DNA from: Leptospira perdikensis
GTDB taxonomy: Bacteria > Spirochaetota > Leptospiria > Leptospirales > Leptospiraceae
Assembly: GCF_004769575.1 (NCBI RefSeq)
Contig: NZ_RQGA01000002.1
Span: 28,120-92,119, forward strand
Direction: 5' to 3'
DNA length: 64,000 nt
Part shown: positions 18,443 to 28,071 of the stretch, one piece after another
Numbering within the stretch: position 1 is the first letter of the stretch
Layout of the letters: every line of letters starts with the position of its first letter
Made by a program: the position numbers and the translations under genes
Notes under the pieces: generated by a model
What the model was told of the DNA's origin: nothing
What the model saw: only the letters and a program-made list of their open reading frames with translations
Database searches by the model: none

Positions 18443-19831
18443 TTACTGTGAAACACAACGAACGTAAAGATTGGTTGTTTTATTGATTCCTTCAAAAATA
18501 TTATTGTTTGTCGTTGTGAAATTAACATACCATGCACTCGTAGTGCCGGGTGCAAACGTAGTTGATGTCCAATAGTATTCACTTGCCGAGAATTTAGTGT
18601 TTGGGAAAGCTATTTGATCAATCAGTGGCCCAGTAGCTTTTGTATAATCATACAAACTTGCCAATTCATTTCTATTTGGTAGTCTCCAAGTTCTAGAGCC
18701 TAAAGACAAACTACCACAGTAGGTTAGCGCTGATGCCCAGTCTGAAACATTTCCTCCTCCTGTGCAAGTGGAGTCATTAGTTTGTCCATATGAACATTTT
18801 TGCCAAGTGAGGCCAGTGGTATTATCTTTTATAGTTCCATCTCCATTGTCGGTATAGGAAAGCGTTTCCATTGGTGGTGGTGAGGCAACACAACGACCGT
18901 AGTATGCAATTGAAGTTGTTGCATAAGAATCTCCACGGGTGTAATCAAGATATCGACTGTCGCTTGGACTTGGAAGATTCGGCGTTGAAGCCCAATATGC
19001 GTAGACGACAGTTGCAGGAAACGCTATTGGATTGATAATAGTTGCATTTGCTTTACTTGCATCATTGGTAGTCAATAGTTCTTTCAATGTGGAAAGGCGC
19101 CATGTTTTGTATCCTGCATATCCATTCCCTGAGTTCAAAGAATTGAGAGCCAAACAGGAGGCAGTTAAAGTGGAAATGTTGCCTGAAGTCACTGAGTTAA
19201 GTGCACAAGTTGGGCCATTCAAACCTTGTGAACATGTCCTCCAAAGAATCCCTGTGGATTGGTCGAAGGTTGTGTAGTCATTTGGGTAGGTTGTATCTGG
19301 ACTCGGGCCTACGTAATTGGGAGAAATTCCGGAGCCAATATTGGAATCATCTCCAGTCGCATAAGAAGTAGTTTGGCCCGTTTTTAAAGGAATGAGGGAA
19401 TAGGTAGCTTCTGCAGTGGGACTGTTATCCATTCCTGGTTTGATGGCGATGGCACGAATTCTTTGTCCTGCTAGCCGCCAAATCGAAGCAGGTGATGTGT
19501 AAGGTGTCGAGTTTGCGGTTGGCACTGAGCCGTCGGTTGTGATATAGATGGTTGCCCCTGGTGTGATTGTAGAAATGGAGATGAAATGAGGTTCGGTATA
19601 ATGTCCAGGTGCCGGTAAGAAAAAAGGGGCAAAGACCTGATTTAAATTCACACCGCAATGGTTTGACGTATTTCCAGAAAGAATTTTGAAAAGTATCGTT
19701 TCCAGATAACCCTTATATTTCGGGTCACAAAGGTTCTCTAGTTCGGGAGATTTGCATCCAACAAAAAAAAGTACAGAAACTAAGCAAAAGAAGGTTTTGA
19801 TCTTGGGGCTGCGGCTAAGGCATTGTTTCAT
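18443..19831 (-). CDS. DUF1566 lipoprotein with chitobiase-like domain
   Basis: 462 residues. Signal peptide with lipobox FFVGC (Cys26). Residues about 70-145 resemble a chitobiase/beta-hexosaminidase C-terminal-like beta-sandwich (TEPHFISI, TPGATIYITTDGSVPT). Two DUF1566 (C-type-lectin-like) repeats follow, at about 165-310 and 315-462, each with GILWRTCS or GLTWQKCS, TWRLSTLKEL or TWRLPNRNEL, and a closing GRCV or VRCV. DUF1566 occurs in surface proteins. The N-terminal Cys35/Cys59 pair is shared with two other lipoproteins in this window. Confidence 0.85.
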   Translation of the reverse strand: MKQCLSRSPKIKTFFCLVSVLFFVGCKSPELENLCDPKYKGYLETILFKILSGNTSNHCGVNLNQVFAPFFLPAPGHYTEPHFISISTITPGATIYITTDGSVPTANSTPYTSPASIWRLAGQRIRAIAIKPGMDNSPTAEATYSLIPLKTGQTTSYATGDDSNIGSGISPNYVGPSPDTTYPNDYTTFDQSTGILWRTCSQGLNGPTCALNSVTSGNISTLTASCLALNSLNSGNGYAGYKTWRLSTLKELLTTNDASKANATIINPIAFPATVVYAYWASTPNLPSPSDSRYLDYTRGDSYATTSIAYYGRCVASPPPMETLSYTDNGDGTIKDNTTGLTWQKCSYGQTNDSTCTGGGNVSDWASALTYCGSLSLGSRTWRLPNRNELASLYDYTKATGPLIDQIAFPNTKFSASEYYWTSTTFAPGTTSAWYVNFTTTNNNIFEGINKTTNLYVRCVSQ

Positions 19832-20008
19832 ATCTTGTCGCTTCAGAAATTGCCTCGAATCATGTGAGTTGTTTTTAGATAAAACAAGAGGTGGAATTTA
19901 TTGACAAGTGATTTATCTACTTGGGCAGTATTTCTTGGAACAGTTGGTACGAAAATGGGGAAAGTTACGGAGCTTTAAAAATGGAATCAAAACTGGGAAA
20001 GAGTAACT

Positions 20009-20773
20009 CTAATTGAAAGAATCAGGAAGTTTTTGTCTGAATTCGGAGGCGGTGATTTTGAGTTCTTTTTTGAAAGCCTCGTAAAAACTGGATAGGGATT
20101 TATAACCAACTTCAAACCCAATATCACTTACGTTTTTTTCAGGGTATTTGATCAAAAGGTCTTTTGCTTCTCTAATGCGGTAACTGTGTAAAAAGGAATT
20201 GAACGTAGTTTGTTTTTTTCCATTTAAAAATTCGGATAATTGTCTAGGGTGTAACTCCAGTTCGCTGGCTAGAACTTCTAGGGAAAGGTCTTCGTTTCGA
20301 TACAGTTTTTCAATATCCATAAGACGGGACAATCGATTTTGAAGTTTGTCCAGGTCCACTTGCAACAAACGTGATTTTGTATTGTTTTGATTTTCTCCCG
20401 TTCTCTGGTAGGTGTTTGTAAAAAGTGCATGTCGATCCAATGCCAATCTCAATCTATCTTCTGATACAGGTTTTGCGATAAAATCAATAACCCCGTATTC
20501 AAAAGCTCGGATTGCATTGTCGGTGTTTGCAGACACAATGATTGTACTCATGGTTGTTGTTGGAATTCTATCTAAAACTTCGAAGCCGTCGGATCCAAAA
20601 ATGTTGAGATCTAAAAATAATATATCAACCAAACTTTGATTTAAATACGAATCTGCTTCATCAATTGATGTTAGGTGATGGATTTCATGAATGGTTGATC
20701 CACTAATTGTGTTTAATAGTTTGGTTAGATATTTGGCATGAACCGGTTCGTCTTCTAAAATCAGTATTTTCAT
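20009..20773 (-). CDS. Response regulator, receiver plus AraC-type DNA-binding domain
   Basis: 254 residues. Receiver domain with acidic Glu7-Asp8 (ILEDEP), phospho-Asp55 (LFLDLNIFG) and Lys in AKPV; then a linker and an AraC HTH pair (LSLEVLASELELHPRQLSEF and VSDIGFEVGYKSLSSFYEAF). LytS-like kinases usually pair with LytTR regulators, so the AraC output is a variation. It starts one base after the kinase stop and is clearly cotranscribed. Target genes are unknown; the divergent propeller lipoprotein is a candidate. Confidence 0.9.
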   Translation of the reverse strand: MKILILEDEPVHAKYLTKLLNTISGSTIHEIHHLTSIDEADSYLNQSLVDILFLDLNIFGSDGFEVLDRIPTTTMSTIIVSANTDNAIRAFEYGVIDFIAKPVSEDRLRLALDRHALFTNTYQRTGENQNNTKSRLLQVDLDKLQNRLSRLMDIEKLYRNEDLSLEVLASELELHPRQLSEFLNGKKQTTFNSFLHSYRIREAKDLLIKYPEKNVSDIGFEVGYKSLSSFYEAFKKELKITASEFRQKLPDSFN

Positions 20774-20774
20774 T

Positions 20775-22715
20775 TTAAATCTTTTGAATTTGGATTAAAA
20801 CTCTATAACCGTTTTTTGATTTTCCATGAGTTAAATGCCATTTGCCCGGATAAGATTCTTCCAAACGAAGTCTTATATACTCAAGGCCAGTTCCTGATCC
20901 GCTGTTTTGCAGTTTAGTTCCTTTGTTTTTTTCATGGTGATATACTATAAAACAATAATTGGAAAATAATTTCTCATCCTTCCCTATATTTTTTTTAAAG
21001 ATTCCGAAACTCAGTTTTGCCTCTGGCGAATCTTCGTGAGTGAAGGCGTTTTCAATGAGTGTATGAAAGATGAGTGGGGGAATGAGTTCGGTAGAATCGA
21101 TACCCCAGGTTTTGAATTTATATTCTTTTTCCATTCTCATAGCCATCACACCGATATGGTATTTACATAAATTCAGTTCGTCCCCAATGGGAATTAATTG
21201 TTTGGAGGCAACTTTTAAGATGATTCGAAGTTCTCCAACAAGTGAGTCCAAGATTAGTGCAGATTTTTCTGGACTTTCTGATACCCAATATCGAATGGCA
21301 GATAGTGAATTCATTAAAAAATGCGGTTGGATCGATTTTTTATACAACTCCAATTCCATTCGTTTGGAATGAATATTGGTATGATAGATTTTATCTTTTA
21401 GGAAGACTGATTGTTCTAATTCATCCTTTTGTTTTTCGATTGTTATATGAAGTTTTGAATGGTTCTTTGAAAGAAAAAAAGATTGGGAGAAAAACAAAAC
21501 GAATGTTCCTATTGGCCCATATACTTCTGTTTTGATTAGATTTTTTTCAAATAAAATGTCGTTTAAAACGGTTAAGAACAAAAACACAAATCCGAATAAA
21601 AATCCGAGTGCACTGTCTCTTTTGTTTAGAACTGCTTTTGTTAAAATTCCAAAAATATAAATACAACAAAATAACATAACAATTTCTGCAGGGAATAATG
21701 TTTCTTCTATCCATTGGGAATCAGGGGCAAGAACCAGTAGAGAAAATGAAAAAAATAAAAACTGGAATGTATGGTTTGGTATTTTGTTAATTTCGTTGGG
21801 AAAAACTTTTCCTATAAAACTAAGCAAAAGTGGAAATGTTAAATAGATCGAAAGAAAAAAAAGTTTAATAAGCCATAACCATTCAAAATCAGGAAATAGT
21901 ATGAGTAAAAAAAACTCTCCACTTGTAATTTTATAAATCAAACTAACAAAGGAATACAAGGAAAAGTAGAGTAGACTCAAATCTTTTTTACGTAATAGAT
22001 AAAGTGTGAAATGGTATAAGGAAATTACGAATAAACTGGCAATGAGAAAAATATCGAACGCGAGCCTAATCTGTTTGGTTCGTATTATGGACTCTTGTGT
22101 GCCAATTTCTATACTCTGTCGAAAACCTGCGTTTAAGGATTTGAAATTTGCTACTTGGATGATGATCTCTGCCGTTTCGGAATCGGGGGTAAAAAATACA
22201 ACTTTGGGTAACCAGTATTCTTTTGTGTCTTTTGCAGATGTTCCTACAATTCCATTTTCAGATATCTCGGAACCGTTTAAATACATTCGATAGGTAGTGA
22301 ATGCGTGTGGGATATAGAATCCTAAGGTAGTTTTAATGGATTGTTTTGGGAGTGTTAGGTGTAACCGAAAGGTGCAGAAATTTCGCGGATCGTAAATATT
22401 TCCGTCTCGTTGTATTTCATTCCAGAATCCGGGTAATCTGATTGTTTCCTTTTCTAACTTTGAGTGAGTGATTCTGAAATCTTCCGGTTTTAAAAGTTTT
22501 TGGTAATAAAATTCCCATTCACCATCCAAGGGAATTGAAGTTTGATCCTGAAACATTGATTCGGTGAGGGTTAGTTTCCCATCCAAAACTTTCGGTAAAC
22601 TTTTGTCAGGTGATATTTTTTGGCATGAGGCGAGCATTAGAACCACAATGAGGGTTTTAGTGTGGTTGATAACACTACGGCAAATCCATAGATGATTCCG
22701 TTTATAATGAGTCAT
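20775..22715 (-). CDS. 7TMR-DISM sensor with LytS-type histidine kinase domain
   Basis: 646 residues. The N-terminus (about 20-31) looks like a lipoprotein signal (LIVVLMLASC). It is followed by a DISM extracellular beta-sandwich (about 45-200: LDGEWEFYYQ, LPGFWNE, RLHLTLP), seven hydrophobic helices (about 215-410), a coiled segment, and a His_kinase domain with His465 in IQPHFLMNSL and the ATP-binding N-box HTLIENAFTHE and GTGLEYIRLRL. It is expected to phosphorylate the REC-AraC protein. A lipidated N-terminus on a 7TM kinase would be unusual; the Cys may simply fall in the signal segment. Confidence 0.88.
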   Translation of the reverse strand: MTHYKRNHLWICRSVINHTKTLIVVLMLASCQKISPDKSLPKVLDGKLTLTESMFQDQTSIPLDGEWEFYYQKLLKPEDFRITHSKLEKETIRLPGFWNEIQRDGNIYDPRNFCTFRLHLTLPKQSIKTTLGFYIPHAFTTYRMYLNGSEISENGIVGTSAKDTKEYWLPKVVFFTPDSETAEIIIQVANFKSLNAGFRQSIEIGTQESIIRTKQIRLAFDIFLIASLFVISLYHFTLYLLRKKDLSLLYFSLYSFVSLIYKITSGEFFLLILFPDFEWLWLIKLFFLSIYLTFPLLLSFIGKVFPNEINKIPNHTFQFLFFSFSLLVLAPDSQWIEETLFPAEIVMLFCCIYIFGILTKAVLNKRDSALGFLFGFVFLFLTVLNDILFEKNLIKTEVYGPIGTFVLFFSQSFFLSKNHSKLHITIEKQKDELEQSVFLKDKIYHTNIHSKRMELELYKKSIQPHFLMNSLSAIRYWVSESPEKSALILDSLVGELRIILKVASKQLIPIGDELNLCKYHIGVMAMRMEKEYKFKTWGIDSTELIPPLIFHTLIENAFTHEDSPEAKLSFGIFKKNIGKDEKLFSNYCFIVYHHEKNKGTKLQNSGSGTGLEYIRLRLEESYPGKWHLTHGKSKNGYRVLIQIQKI

Positions 22716-22760
22716 TTGTAGTCATTGTCATCCTAACAATTTAATACGACTCCGGATTCC

Positions 22761-22772
22761 CGTCCCCGGACG
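22761..22772. promoter_or_regulatory. GC-rich palindrome in divergent promoter region
   Basis: CGTCC-CC-GGACG is a perfect dyad between the kinase gene (minus) and the propeller gene (plus), about 45 bp from each start. It stands out from the AT-rich surroundings. It could be the site of the REC-AraC regulator or another repressor; this is inference. Confidence 0.35.
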
Positions 22773-22815
22773 ACGAATTTCCTCTTTTGAATTAGAATAC
22801 ACACTAAGGTTTTGT

Positions 22816-24261
22816 GTGGTGAAGAATCAATTCAATATTGTTAGTTTGTTGTTCAGTTTTTATTCTCTTTCTTTAAATCTTCAGTGTAGTCCTTCTCAAT
22901 TAAATTCAACTTGTGATCCTGAGAGTGAAAGTTTTGCAATGACCGCCTTGTTAGAGTTTGGTTCTGATGATGGATTGTTTTTGTGTCCTTTATTCTCAGG
23001 TTTGAGTCCATTGCGACTGCGTTACAATACTGATTTTTTGGTCATACGGCAAAATGAATCCATCGGTCAAATGAAACCATTTGTTTCGGAACCAATTGAA
23101 CATTGCCAATCTTCTCCTAGTTTGCCGACTGGATTGGTTTTGAATGAGTCGAATTGTACTATTTCTGGAACTCCTCTTTTTGGAATGAACTCTACTAAAT
23201 ATTGGATTACTGCCAGTAATCGTAATAAACAGACAACAATTCCATTAATAATCAAGTCATTGTATTTTCCTAAATATGCTTATGTTGTAAATACAACCAC
23301 TGGAATAGTGAATTTGTATTCAATCAATGCAAACTCAGGAGTGCTTACCTCCAATGGTTCGATTGCTGCTGGTGGTGGTCCGGAATCGATGGCGATCAGT
23401 CCGGATCAAAAATTTCTTACTGTCGTAAATCGTAGTAGTAATGATCTCTCTCAGTTTTCAATCAATCCAACGAATGGAAATTTAACTTTAGTGGAAACAA
23501 TTGCCAGCGGTGGATTTTCTCCTCTCGCAATTACATATCATCCTTCAAAAAATATACTATATATAAGAAATTCCGTGAACGTTACTACCTTTTTGGTTCA
23601 TAGTGTGACCGGAAATCTAACATTAATCAATACAATGCCTGCAAGTACTGGTGCCTCCAGTATCGCCATCGATCCGTTTGGGAATTTTTTGTACGTTCCT
23701 AATTATAATGGGAAGGTAATTGATTCTTATCGTGTGGATCAAACTACAGGAATCCCAAATCCTAATGTGATACAATCAATCGTTAGTGGTGCTTATCCAA
23801 GAAACTTGGAGATACTTTCGAATGGTAAAACTTTATATGTAGTAAACGATATCGATAACAATATTTTAACTTACCAATTAGATCCTAATACTGGATTTAT
23901 GAATTTAATTTTACCAGCAACTAATCCTATGGGTTTAAATTCGAGAGCACTTGCCTCCGACCCAACGGGTAGATTTCTTTATATGACAAACCAAGGATCA
24001 GATTTTGTTTCCATTTATAGTGTGGATCCTGTGAGTGGAACTTTGTCCCCAGGTTCTACAAATTTGATGGGAACAGGTGATGGTCCATCTGCCATTACTA
24101 CGGACTCTTCAGGTAAATTTTTGTATGTTACCAATTTTTTTTCCAATACAGTTGATATGTTTCGGATCAACGAGGTTGATGGAAGTTTGGTTTCCAGTGG
24201 CAATGTGGGTACGAGCACTTTGCCTGGTGCCATTGTGACAGCTGGAATCAATCCCCCTTAA
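22816..24261 (+). CDS. Beta-propeller lipoprotein
   Basis: 481 residues from GTG 22816 (GTG 22819 is equally possible). The signal segment ends in LNLQC (Cys24). Residues about 60-145 contain an Ig-like putative domain ending in LPTGLVLNESNCTISGTPLF. From about 150 to the end there are repeated blades of the 6-phosphogluconolactonase/YNCE-like type: KYAYVVNTTTGIVNLYSIN, AISPDQKFLTVVNR, AIDPFGNFLYVPNY, SDPTGRFLYMTNQ, TDSSGKFLYVTNF. It is probably a surface binding protein rather than an enzyme. It is divergent from the kinase gene. Confidence 0.85.
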   Translation: MVKNQFNIVSLLFSFYSLSLNLQCSPSQLNSTCDPESESFAMTALLEFGSDDGLFLCPLFSGLSPLRLRYNTDFLVIRQNESIGQMKPFVSEPIEHCQSSPSLPTGLVLNESNCTISGTPLFGMNSTKYWITASNRNKQTTIPLIIKSLYFPKYAYVVNTTTGIVNLYSINANSGVLTSNGSIAAGGGPESMAISPDQKFLTVVNRSSNDLSQFSINPTNGNLTLVETIASGGFSPLAITYHPSKNILYIRNSVNVTTFLVHSVTGNLTLINTMPASTGASSIAIDPFGNFLYVPNYNGKVIDSYRVDQTTGIPNPNVIQSIVSGAYPRNLEILSNGKTLYVVNDIDNNILTYQLDPNTGFMNLILPATNPMGLNSRALASDPTGRFLYMTNQGSDFVSIYSVDPVSGTLSPGSTNLMGTGDGPSAITTDSSGKFLYVTNFFSNTVDMFRINEVDGSLVSSGNVGTSTLPGAIVTAGINPP

Positions 24262-24270
24262 ATTTTGATT

Positions 24271-24294
24271 CCTCAATTGAGGTTAGGGTTTTTT
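24271..24294 (+). terminator. Short hairpin with T-run after propeller gene
   Basis: CCTC-AATT-GAGG followed within eight bases by a run of T, 10 bp after the propeller stop. The stem is only four pairs, so it is weak. Confidence 0.35.
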
Positions 24295-24451
24295 GGTTCA
24301 TGCCAAATTCTGTCTGAAAAATCTTTTTGGTTGATCCGTATTTCTAAAAAAACAGGAAAAAAGGGATGCAAGTCCAAAAGAACCTTTTATAGTTTTGGGA
24401 ATCCAAGTGAATTTTACATTGTTTCGAATGTTTAAAATATAAGGTAATTTT

Positions 24452-24943
24452 ATGAAAACGTATATTCTGATATTCTTATGTAGTTTAGTTTTGTTGTTTT
24501 CCTGTTCCACGGAACCTGTGAAAGAGAGTGCAGTAGAACCCGTGGAAAAAACCAGTTCTACCAAACGAGCTTGGAGTCCAACTCCGCAGTGTTGTGAACT
24601 ACATTCTGAATTTTTAGGTGTCGTTGTTCTAAGTAAGGTTTGTATTTCTGAAACCGAAACCCAACTGGAATTGTTTACTAAGGAATTGAAGAAGGTTTGT
24701 GTATTAAAAGAGGGGATGGTTTTTCGCGATGATTTAGGAACTTCCTATTCTTTTCTAAAGTCGGAGGGAGTTGGGTTTTGTCCCAAAAGAACCCAGATGA
24801 AGAATCTTCCTTTTACTTTACATTTTCAAAGTATTTCTTCCGAAGCAAAATCTTTTGATTTGATAGAAGACAAAAATGCAAAACATGCACACAAACCTTG
24901 GATTTTTGAAAAGGTAGATTTAACACAATGTGTTTGGAAATAA
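24452..24943 (+). CDS. Small Cys-containing lipoprotein
   Basis: 163 residues. Signal peptide MKTYILIFLCSLVLLFSC with lipid Cys18; AAGGT precedes ATG. The mature part has CC (PTPQCCELH) and further Cys at KVCIS, KKVCVL, VGFCPK and TQCVW, suggesting disulfides. No family is recognised. A strong terminator follows directly. Confidence 0.75.
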   Translation: MKTYILIFLCSLVLLFSCSTEPVKESAVEPVEKTSSTKRAWSPTPQCCELHSEFLGVVVLSKVCISETETQLELFTKELKKVCVLKEGMVFRDDLGTSYSFLKSEGVGFCPKRTQMKNLPFTLHFQSISSEAKSFDLIEDKNAKHAHKPWIFEKVDLTQCVWK

Positions 24944-24977
24944 AAGTCCTGCTAAAGTTGTATTAGTAGGACTTTTT
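24943..24977 (+). terminator. Rho-independent terminator
   Basis: AAAGTCCTGCTAA (24943-24955) pairs with TTAGTAGGACTTT (24963-24975) with one G-U pair, followed by more T. It ends the small lipoprotein gene and overlaps its stop codon. Confidence 0.8.
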
Positions 24978-25007
24978 GTATCCCTGATCTAAGGGATCGG
25001 ATAGAAA

Positions 25008-25382
25008 TTATGTTTTTTGTGACCAGGCGGAACACCAACCTAACGAAGATACAGCGCCTGCAGTGATGATATTACATTTCCCCCATCCCTCATTTAATTT
25101 TGTATATTGAACACAATGTTTGCAAAAATGATTTTTGGCAGAGGGTTCTTTTCTTTCGGGATAAAGAGCGAAGTCTGTTTGTTTTGCATCTTGATGAAAA
25201 CCGAGTGCTTTGGCAGTTGGATCGGCTTCAGAAACCGGGACGAGTCCCTCTGGAATGGATCCAGAGGGTTTGTTTTCTGCCCTGACTTCTGAGGAAAAAC
25301 CTAAACCTCTCTCAAGAAGAGCCAGAGAGGTTACCAAATACAATGCCTTGGTTAAAAAAGTTTTACGTGAAGTTTTGGGCAT
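25008..25382 (-). CDS. High-potential iron-sulfur protein (HiPIP)
   Basis: 124 residues. The N-terminus SRKTFL followed by a hydrophobic stretch and an AxA-like site resembles a twin-arginine signal with Arg-Lys. The mature part has the HiPIP signature ADPTAKALGFHQDA and four cluster cysteines Cys87, Cys90, Cys103 and Cys117 (spacing 2, 12 and 13), with the closing WCSAW. HiPIPs are soluble periplasmic one-electron carriers with a 4Fe-4S cluster. The start codon is two bases after the katG stop, so the genes are cotranscribed and probably coupled; an electron-donor role toward KatG or its environment is inference. Confidence 0.92.
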   Translation of the reverse strand: MPKTSRKTFLTKALYLVTSLALLERGLGFSSEVRAENKPSGSIPEGLVPVSEADPTAKALGFHQDAKQTDFALYPERKEPSAKNHFCKHCVQYTKLNEGWGKCNIITAGAVSSLGWCSAWSQKT

Positions 25383-25384
25383 TT

Positions 25385-27616
25385 TTACTTCTTCACATCA
25401 AACCGGTCTAACATCATTACTTTGTTCCAAGCACTAACAAAGTCTTTTGTAAACTTTTCTTTACCATCATCGGCTGCATAGATTTCTGCAACGGCACGAA
25501 GTTCGGAATGCGAACCAAAGATAAGATCTACCGAAGTGGCAGTCCATTTTTTAGCGCCTGTTTTGCGGTCTACACCTTCGTAAATGCCTTCTGTTTGCGG
25601 AGATTTTTGCCATTTGGTCGACATATCGAGTAAATTGACAAAAAAGTCGTTACTGAGAACTCCTGGACGATTGGTTAAAACACCATGTTTGGATTTGGCA
25701 GAATTACCATCAAGAGTTCGTAAACCTCCTAGAAGAACTGTCATCTCCGGAATGGTAAGGGAAAGTAGATTGGATCGATCCACTAACATCTCTGTAGGTG
25801 AAAGTGAGTTACTAGCACCATAGAAATTACGAAATGCGTCCGCCTTTGGTTCTAAAACCGAAAAGGAGTATACGTCCGTTTGTTCCACAGTAGCATCCGT
25901 TCTCCCGGGTGTGAAGGGAACGGTTACTTTCTCTCCTGCTTTTTTTGCGGCTTCTTCAATGGCAGCACTTCCAGCGAGGACAATCAAATCAGCGAGTGAG
26001 ATTTTGTTTCCTGATTCATTAAAATCGGATCGAATTTCTTCCAATTTTTTTAAGGTTTTTGTAAGTTCCTCAGGATCATTCACGGCCCAATTTTTTTGAG
26101 GTGCCAATCGAATTCTCGCACCATTGGCTCCCCCTCTCATGTCTGTGCTACGAAAACTGGCAGCAGATGCCCAAGCGGTTCTTACTAGTTCTGGAATCGT
26201 AAGTCCCGATTTTAGAATTTTACCTTTGAGGTTATCAATCTCTTTTGGTCCAACTAACTTATGATCTACGGCTGGAAGTGGATCTTGCCAAATTAGTGGT
26301 TCCTTTGGTAAATCTTTTGAGATATAACGGGAAAGTGGTCCCATATCTCTGTGTGTGAGTTTAAACCATGCTTTAGCAAATGCAAGTTCGAACTCTTTTG
26401 GATTCTCTTGGAATTTTTTGGCGATGACTTTGTAACTTGGATCAAACTTCAATGCTAAGTCAGTCGTAAACATGATCGGTGCATGTCGTAGTGTTTTGTC
26501 ATGGGCATCGGGAACCATATTAGCTCCTGCACCGTCTTTCGGAATCCACTGGATGGCACCGGCTGGACTTTTAGACTGAACCCATTCAAAACCAAAAAGG
26601 TTGTTTAGATACTGAGTAGTCCATTTGGTTGGGTTGGCTGTCCATGCTCCTTCGAGACCACTGGTGATGGTATCTTCTGCATTTCCTTTTTTTAAGTTAT
26701 TTTTCCAACCAAATCCTTGTTCTTCGATTCCGGCAGCTGCTGGTTCTTTTCCTACGTGTTTGGATGGGTCTGCTTTTCCATGAGCTTTCCCGAAAGTGTG
26801 ACCGCCGGCAATGAGAGCAACAGTTTCTTCATCGTTCATTGCCATTCTGCCAAATGTATCTCTAATGTCTTTAGCGGCTGCTAATGGGTCAGGATTTCCA
26901 TTGGGACCTTCTGGGTTTACATAAATTAATCCCATTTGAACCGCACCAAGTGGATTCTTTAACTTACGATCGCCTTCATATCGTTCGTCGGCTAACCATT
27001 TTTTTTCAGGGCCCCAATAGACAAGGTCAGCTTCCCAATCATCTGTCCTTCCTCCAGCAAATCCATAAGTCTTAAAACCCATAGATTCGAGAGCTACGTT
27101 TCCAGTAAGAACCATAAGGTCGGCCCAAGATATTTTTTTTCCATATTTCTTTTTGATCGGCCAAAGTAGGCGACGAGCTTTGTCTAGGTTGGCGTTATCA
27201 GGCCAGCTATTGAGAGGTTCAAATCTTTGTTGTCCACCACCAGCACCTCCGCGTCCATCTGCAATGCGATAAGTTCCAGCGCTATGCCAAGCCATCCGGA
27301 TAAAAAATGGTCCGTAGTGTCCATAGTCAGAAGGCCACCAATCTTGGGAGGTTTTCATTAAAGTTTTGATCTCTTCTTTGACCACTTGGATGTCCAGGTC
27401 TTTGAATTCTTTGGCGTAATTGTATTGTCGTCCCATCGGATTTGATTCCGCACTGTGTTGGCGGAGTGGTGCTAAATCGAGTCGTTCTGGCCACCAAAAC
27501 TGATTGGATATCGTTTGGCGATCCGTAGAACTCGACGATTCTTTGGTGTCCGCAGCTCCCAGTGGGCTTAGAGCAAGCACCAAAATGGCAATTGCAGAAA
27601 TGTTTGTTGTTCTCAT
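25385..27616 (-). CDS. katG: Exported catalase-peroxidase KatG
   Basis: 743 residues from ATG 27616, chosen because GAGGGA lies just before it; a GTG four codons upstream is inside that ribosome site. A Sec signal peptide ([17 protein letters not shown]) marks export, unlike most KatG. Active-site residues: Arg107, Trp110, His111 ([10 protein letters not shown]), proximal His273 ([10 protein letters not shown]), and the Trp110-Tyr232-Met258 cross-link set needed for catalase activity, with the same spacing as M. tuberculosis KatG. The second, inactive peroxidase half is also present. It detoxifies H2O2 in the periplasm. Two palindromes lie upstream. Confidence 0.95.
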   Translation of the reverse strand: MRTTNISAIAILVLALSPLGAADTKESSSSTDRQTISNQFWWPERLDLAPLRQHSAESNPMGRQYNYAKEFKDLDIQVVKEEIKTLMKTSQDWWPSDYGHYGPFFIRMAWHSAGTYRIADGRGGAGGGQQRFEPLNSWPDNANLDKARRLLWPIKKKYGKKISWADLMVLTGNVALESMGFKTYGFAGGRTDDWEADLVYWGPEKKWLADERYEGDRKLKNPLGAVQMGLIYVNPEGPNGNPDPLAAAKDIRDTFGRMAMNDEETVALIAGGHTFGKAHGKADPSKHVGKEPAAAGIEEQGFGWKNNLKKGNAEDTITSGLEGAWTANPTKWTTQYLNNLFGFEWVQSKSPAGAIQWIPKDGAGANMVPDAHDKTLRHAPIMFTTDLALKFDPSYKVIAKKFQENPKEFELAFAKAWFKLTHRDMGPLSRYISKDLPKEPLIWQDPLPAVDHKLVGPKEIDNLKGKILKSGLTIPELVRTAWASAASFRSTDMRGGANGARIRLAPQKNWAVNDPEELTKTLKKLEEIRSDFNESGNKISLADLIVLAGSAAIEEAAKKAGEKVTVPFTPGRTDATVEQTDVYSFSVLEPKADAFRNFYGASNSLSPTEMLVDRSNLLSLTIPEMTVLLGGLRTLDGNSAKSKHGVLTNRPGVLSNDFFVNLLDMSTKWQKSPQTEGIYEGVDRKTGAKKWTATSVDLIFGSHSELRAVAEIYAADDGKEKFTKDFVSAWNKVMMLDRFDVKK

Positions 27617-27629
27617 ATTGTCCCTCACT

Positions 27630-27654
27630 TTCTAGATTTAATTTAAATTTAGAA
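27630..27654. promoter_or_regulatory. Operator-like palindrome upstream of katG
   Basis: TTCTAGATTTAA and TTAAATTTAGAA flank one central T; 11 of 12 positions are symmetric. It lies 14 bp upstream of katG ATG. The position and AT-rich symmetry fit a PerR/Fur-type peroxide or iron regulator, which is inference. Confidence 0.6.
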
Positions 27655-27686
27655 TAAGTCTAGAGATACAAATCAAGCCATTTTTT

Positions 27687-27703
27687 AGATTTAGTCTAAA
27701 TTT
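27687..27703. promoter_or_regulatory. Second palindrome upstream of katG
   Basis: ATTTAG-T-CTAAAT (27689-27701) is a perfect 6-1-6 dyad, about 53 bp from the centre of the first palindrome. It may be a second site for the same regulator. Confidence 0.5.
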
Positions 27704-27859
27704 ATGCTGTTAAGGAGAGAAAAACGAGAATCTGTCAATGCGAACGGAAAAAAAATCTGAATCTAATTCTTTATTCCGTTCGTTTTTCGGTCGGTGCTTC
27801 CGGGAGGATGGTGGCGTCTTTGGATCTTCGGTCCAGGTCCCCAGTTGTGTGGGTTTTCA

Positions 27860-27985
27860 GTTTTTAGAGAAGATTCCTCTCGCGTTAGAGATCGGAAGGG
27901 CTTGGTCACTCAAACGTAAGTGAGGGACGGGAGCGAAAGCGCACCCCGGACGAGCTCGGCCCCTAATGAATATTAGGTGGGTTTA
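27860..27985. repeat. REP-like GC-rich intergenic element
   Basis: A GC-rich block with several short stems: TCACT/AGTGA, a GCG-AAA-GC turn, and CCTAAT-GAAT-ATTAGG (27962-27977). On the minus strand it contains CGTCCGGGGTGCGC, CGCTCCCGTCCCTCAC and GATCTCTAACGCG. The 56.3 kb element has the parallel modules CGACCGGGCTCTCCGCTCC and GATCCCTGGCGC, so the two look like members of one dispersed family. Exact borders are uncertain. Confidence 0.5.
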
Positions 27986-28071
27986 GGAAAGATGGGGAAC
28001 GCTAAAAAAGAACAAGGAGAAAGTGCGGAAAAGTTCTGTCCGAATTTTTCTCATTGAGATAGTATTGTGGT

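Larger units (their letters stand above)
27617..28071. other. Gap between katG and eutB
   Basis: No credible gene is seen. It holds two palindromes near katG (27630-27654 and 27687-27703), then a GC-rich REP-like element (about 27860-27985) and the leader of eutB. An AAGGAG at 28014-28019 precedes a GTG-started 31-codon frame overlapping the eutB start, which may be chance. Confidence 0.5.

Noticed and set aside
27738..27923. A 61-codon plus-strand frame after katG promoter
   Set aside because: No ribosome site at proper distance, sequence overlaps the REP-like element, and composition is not protein-like.
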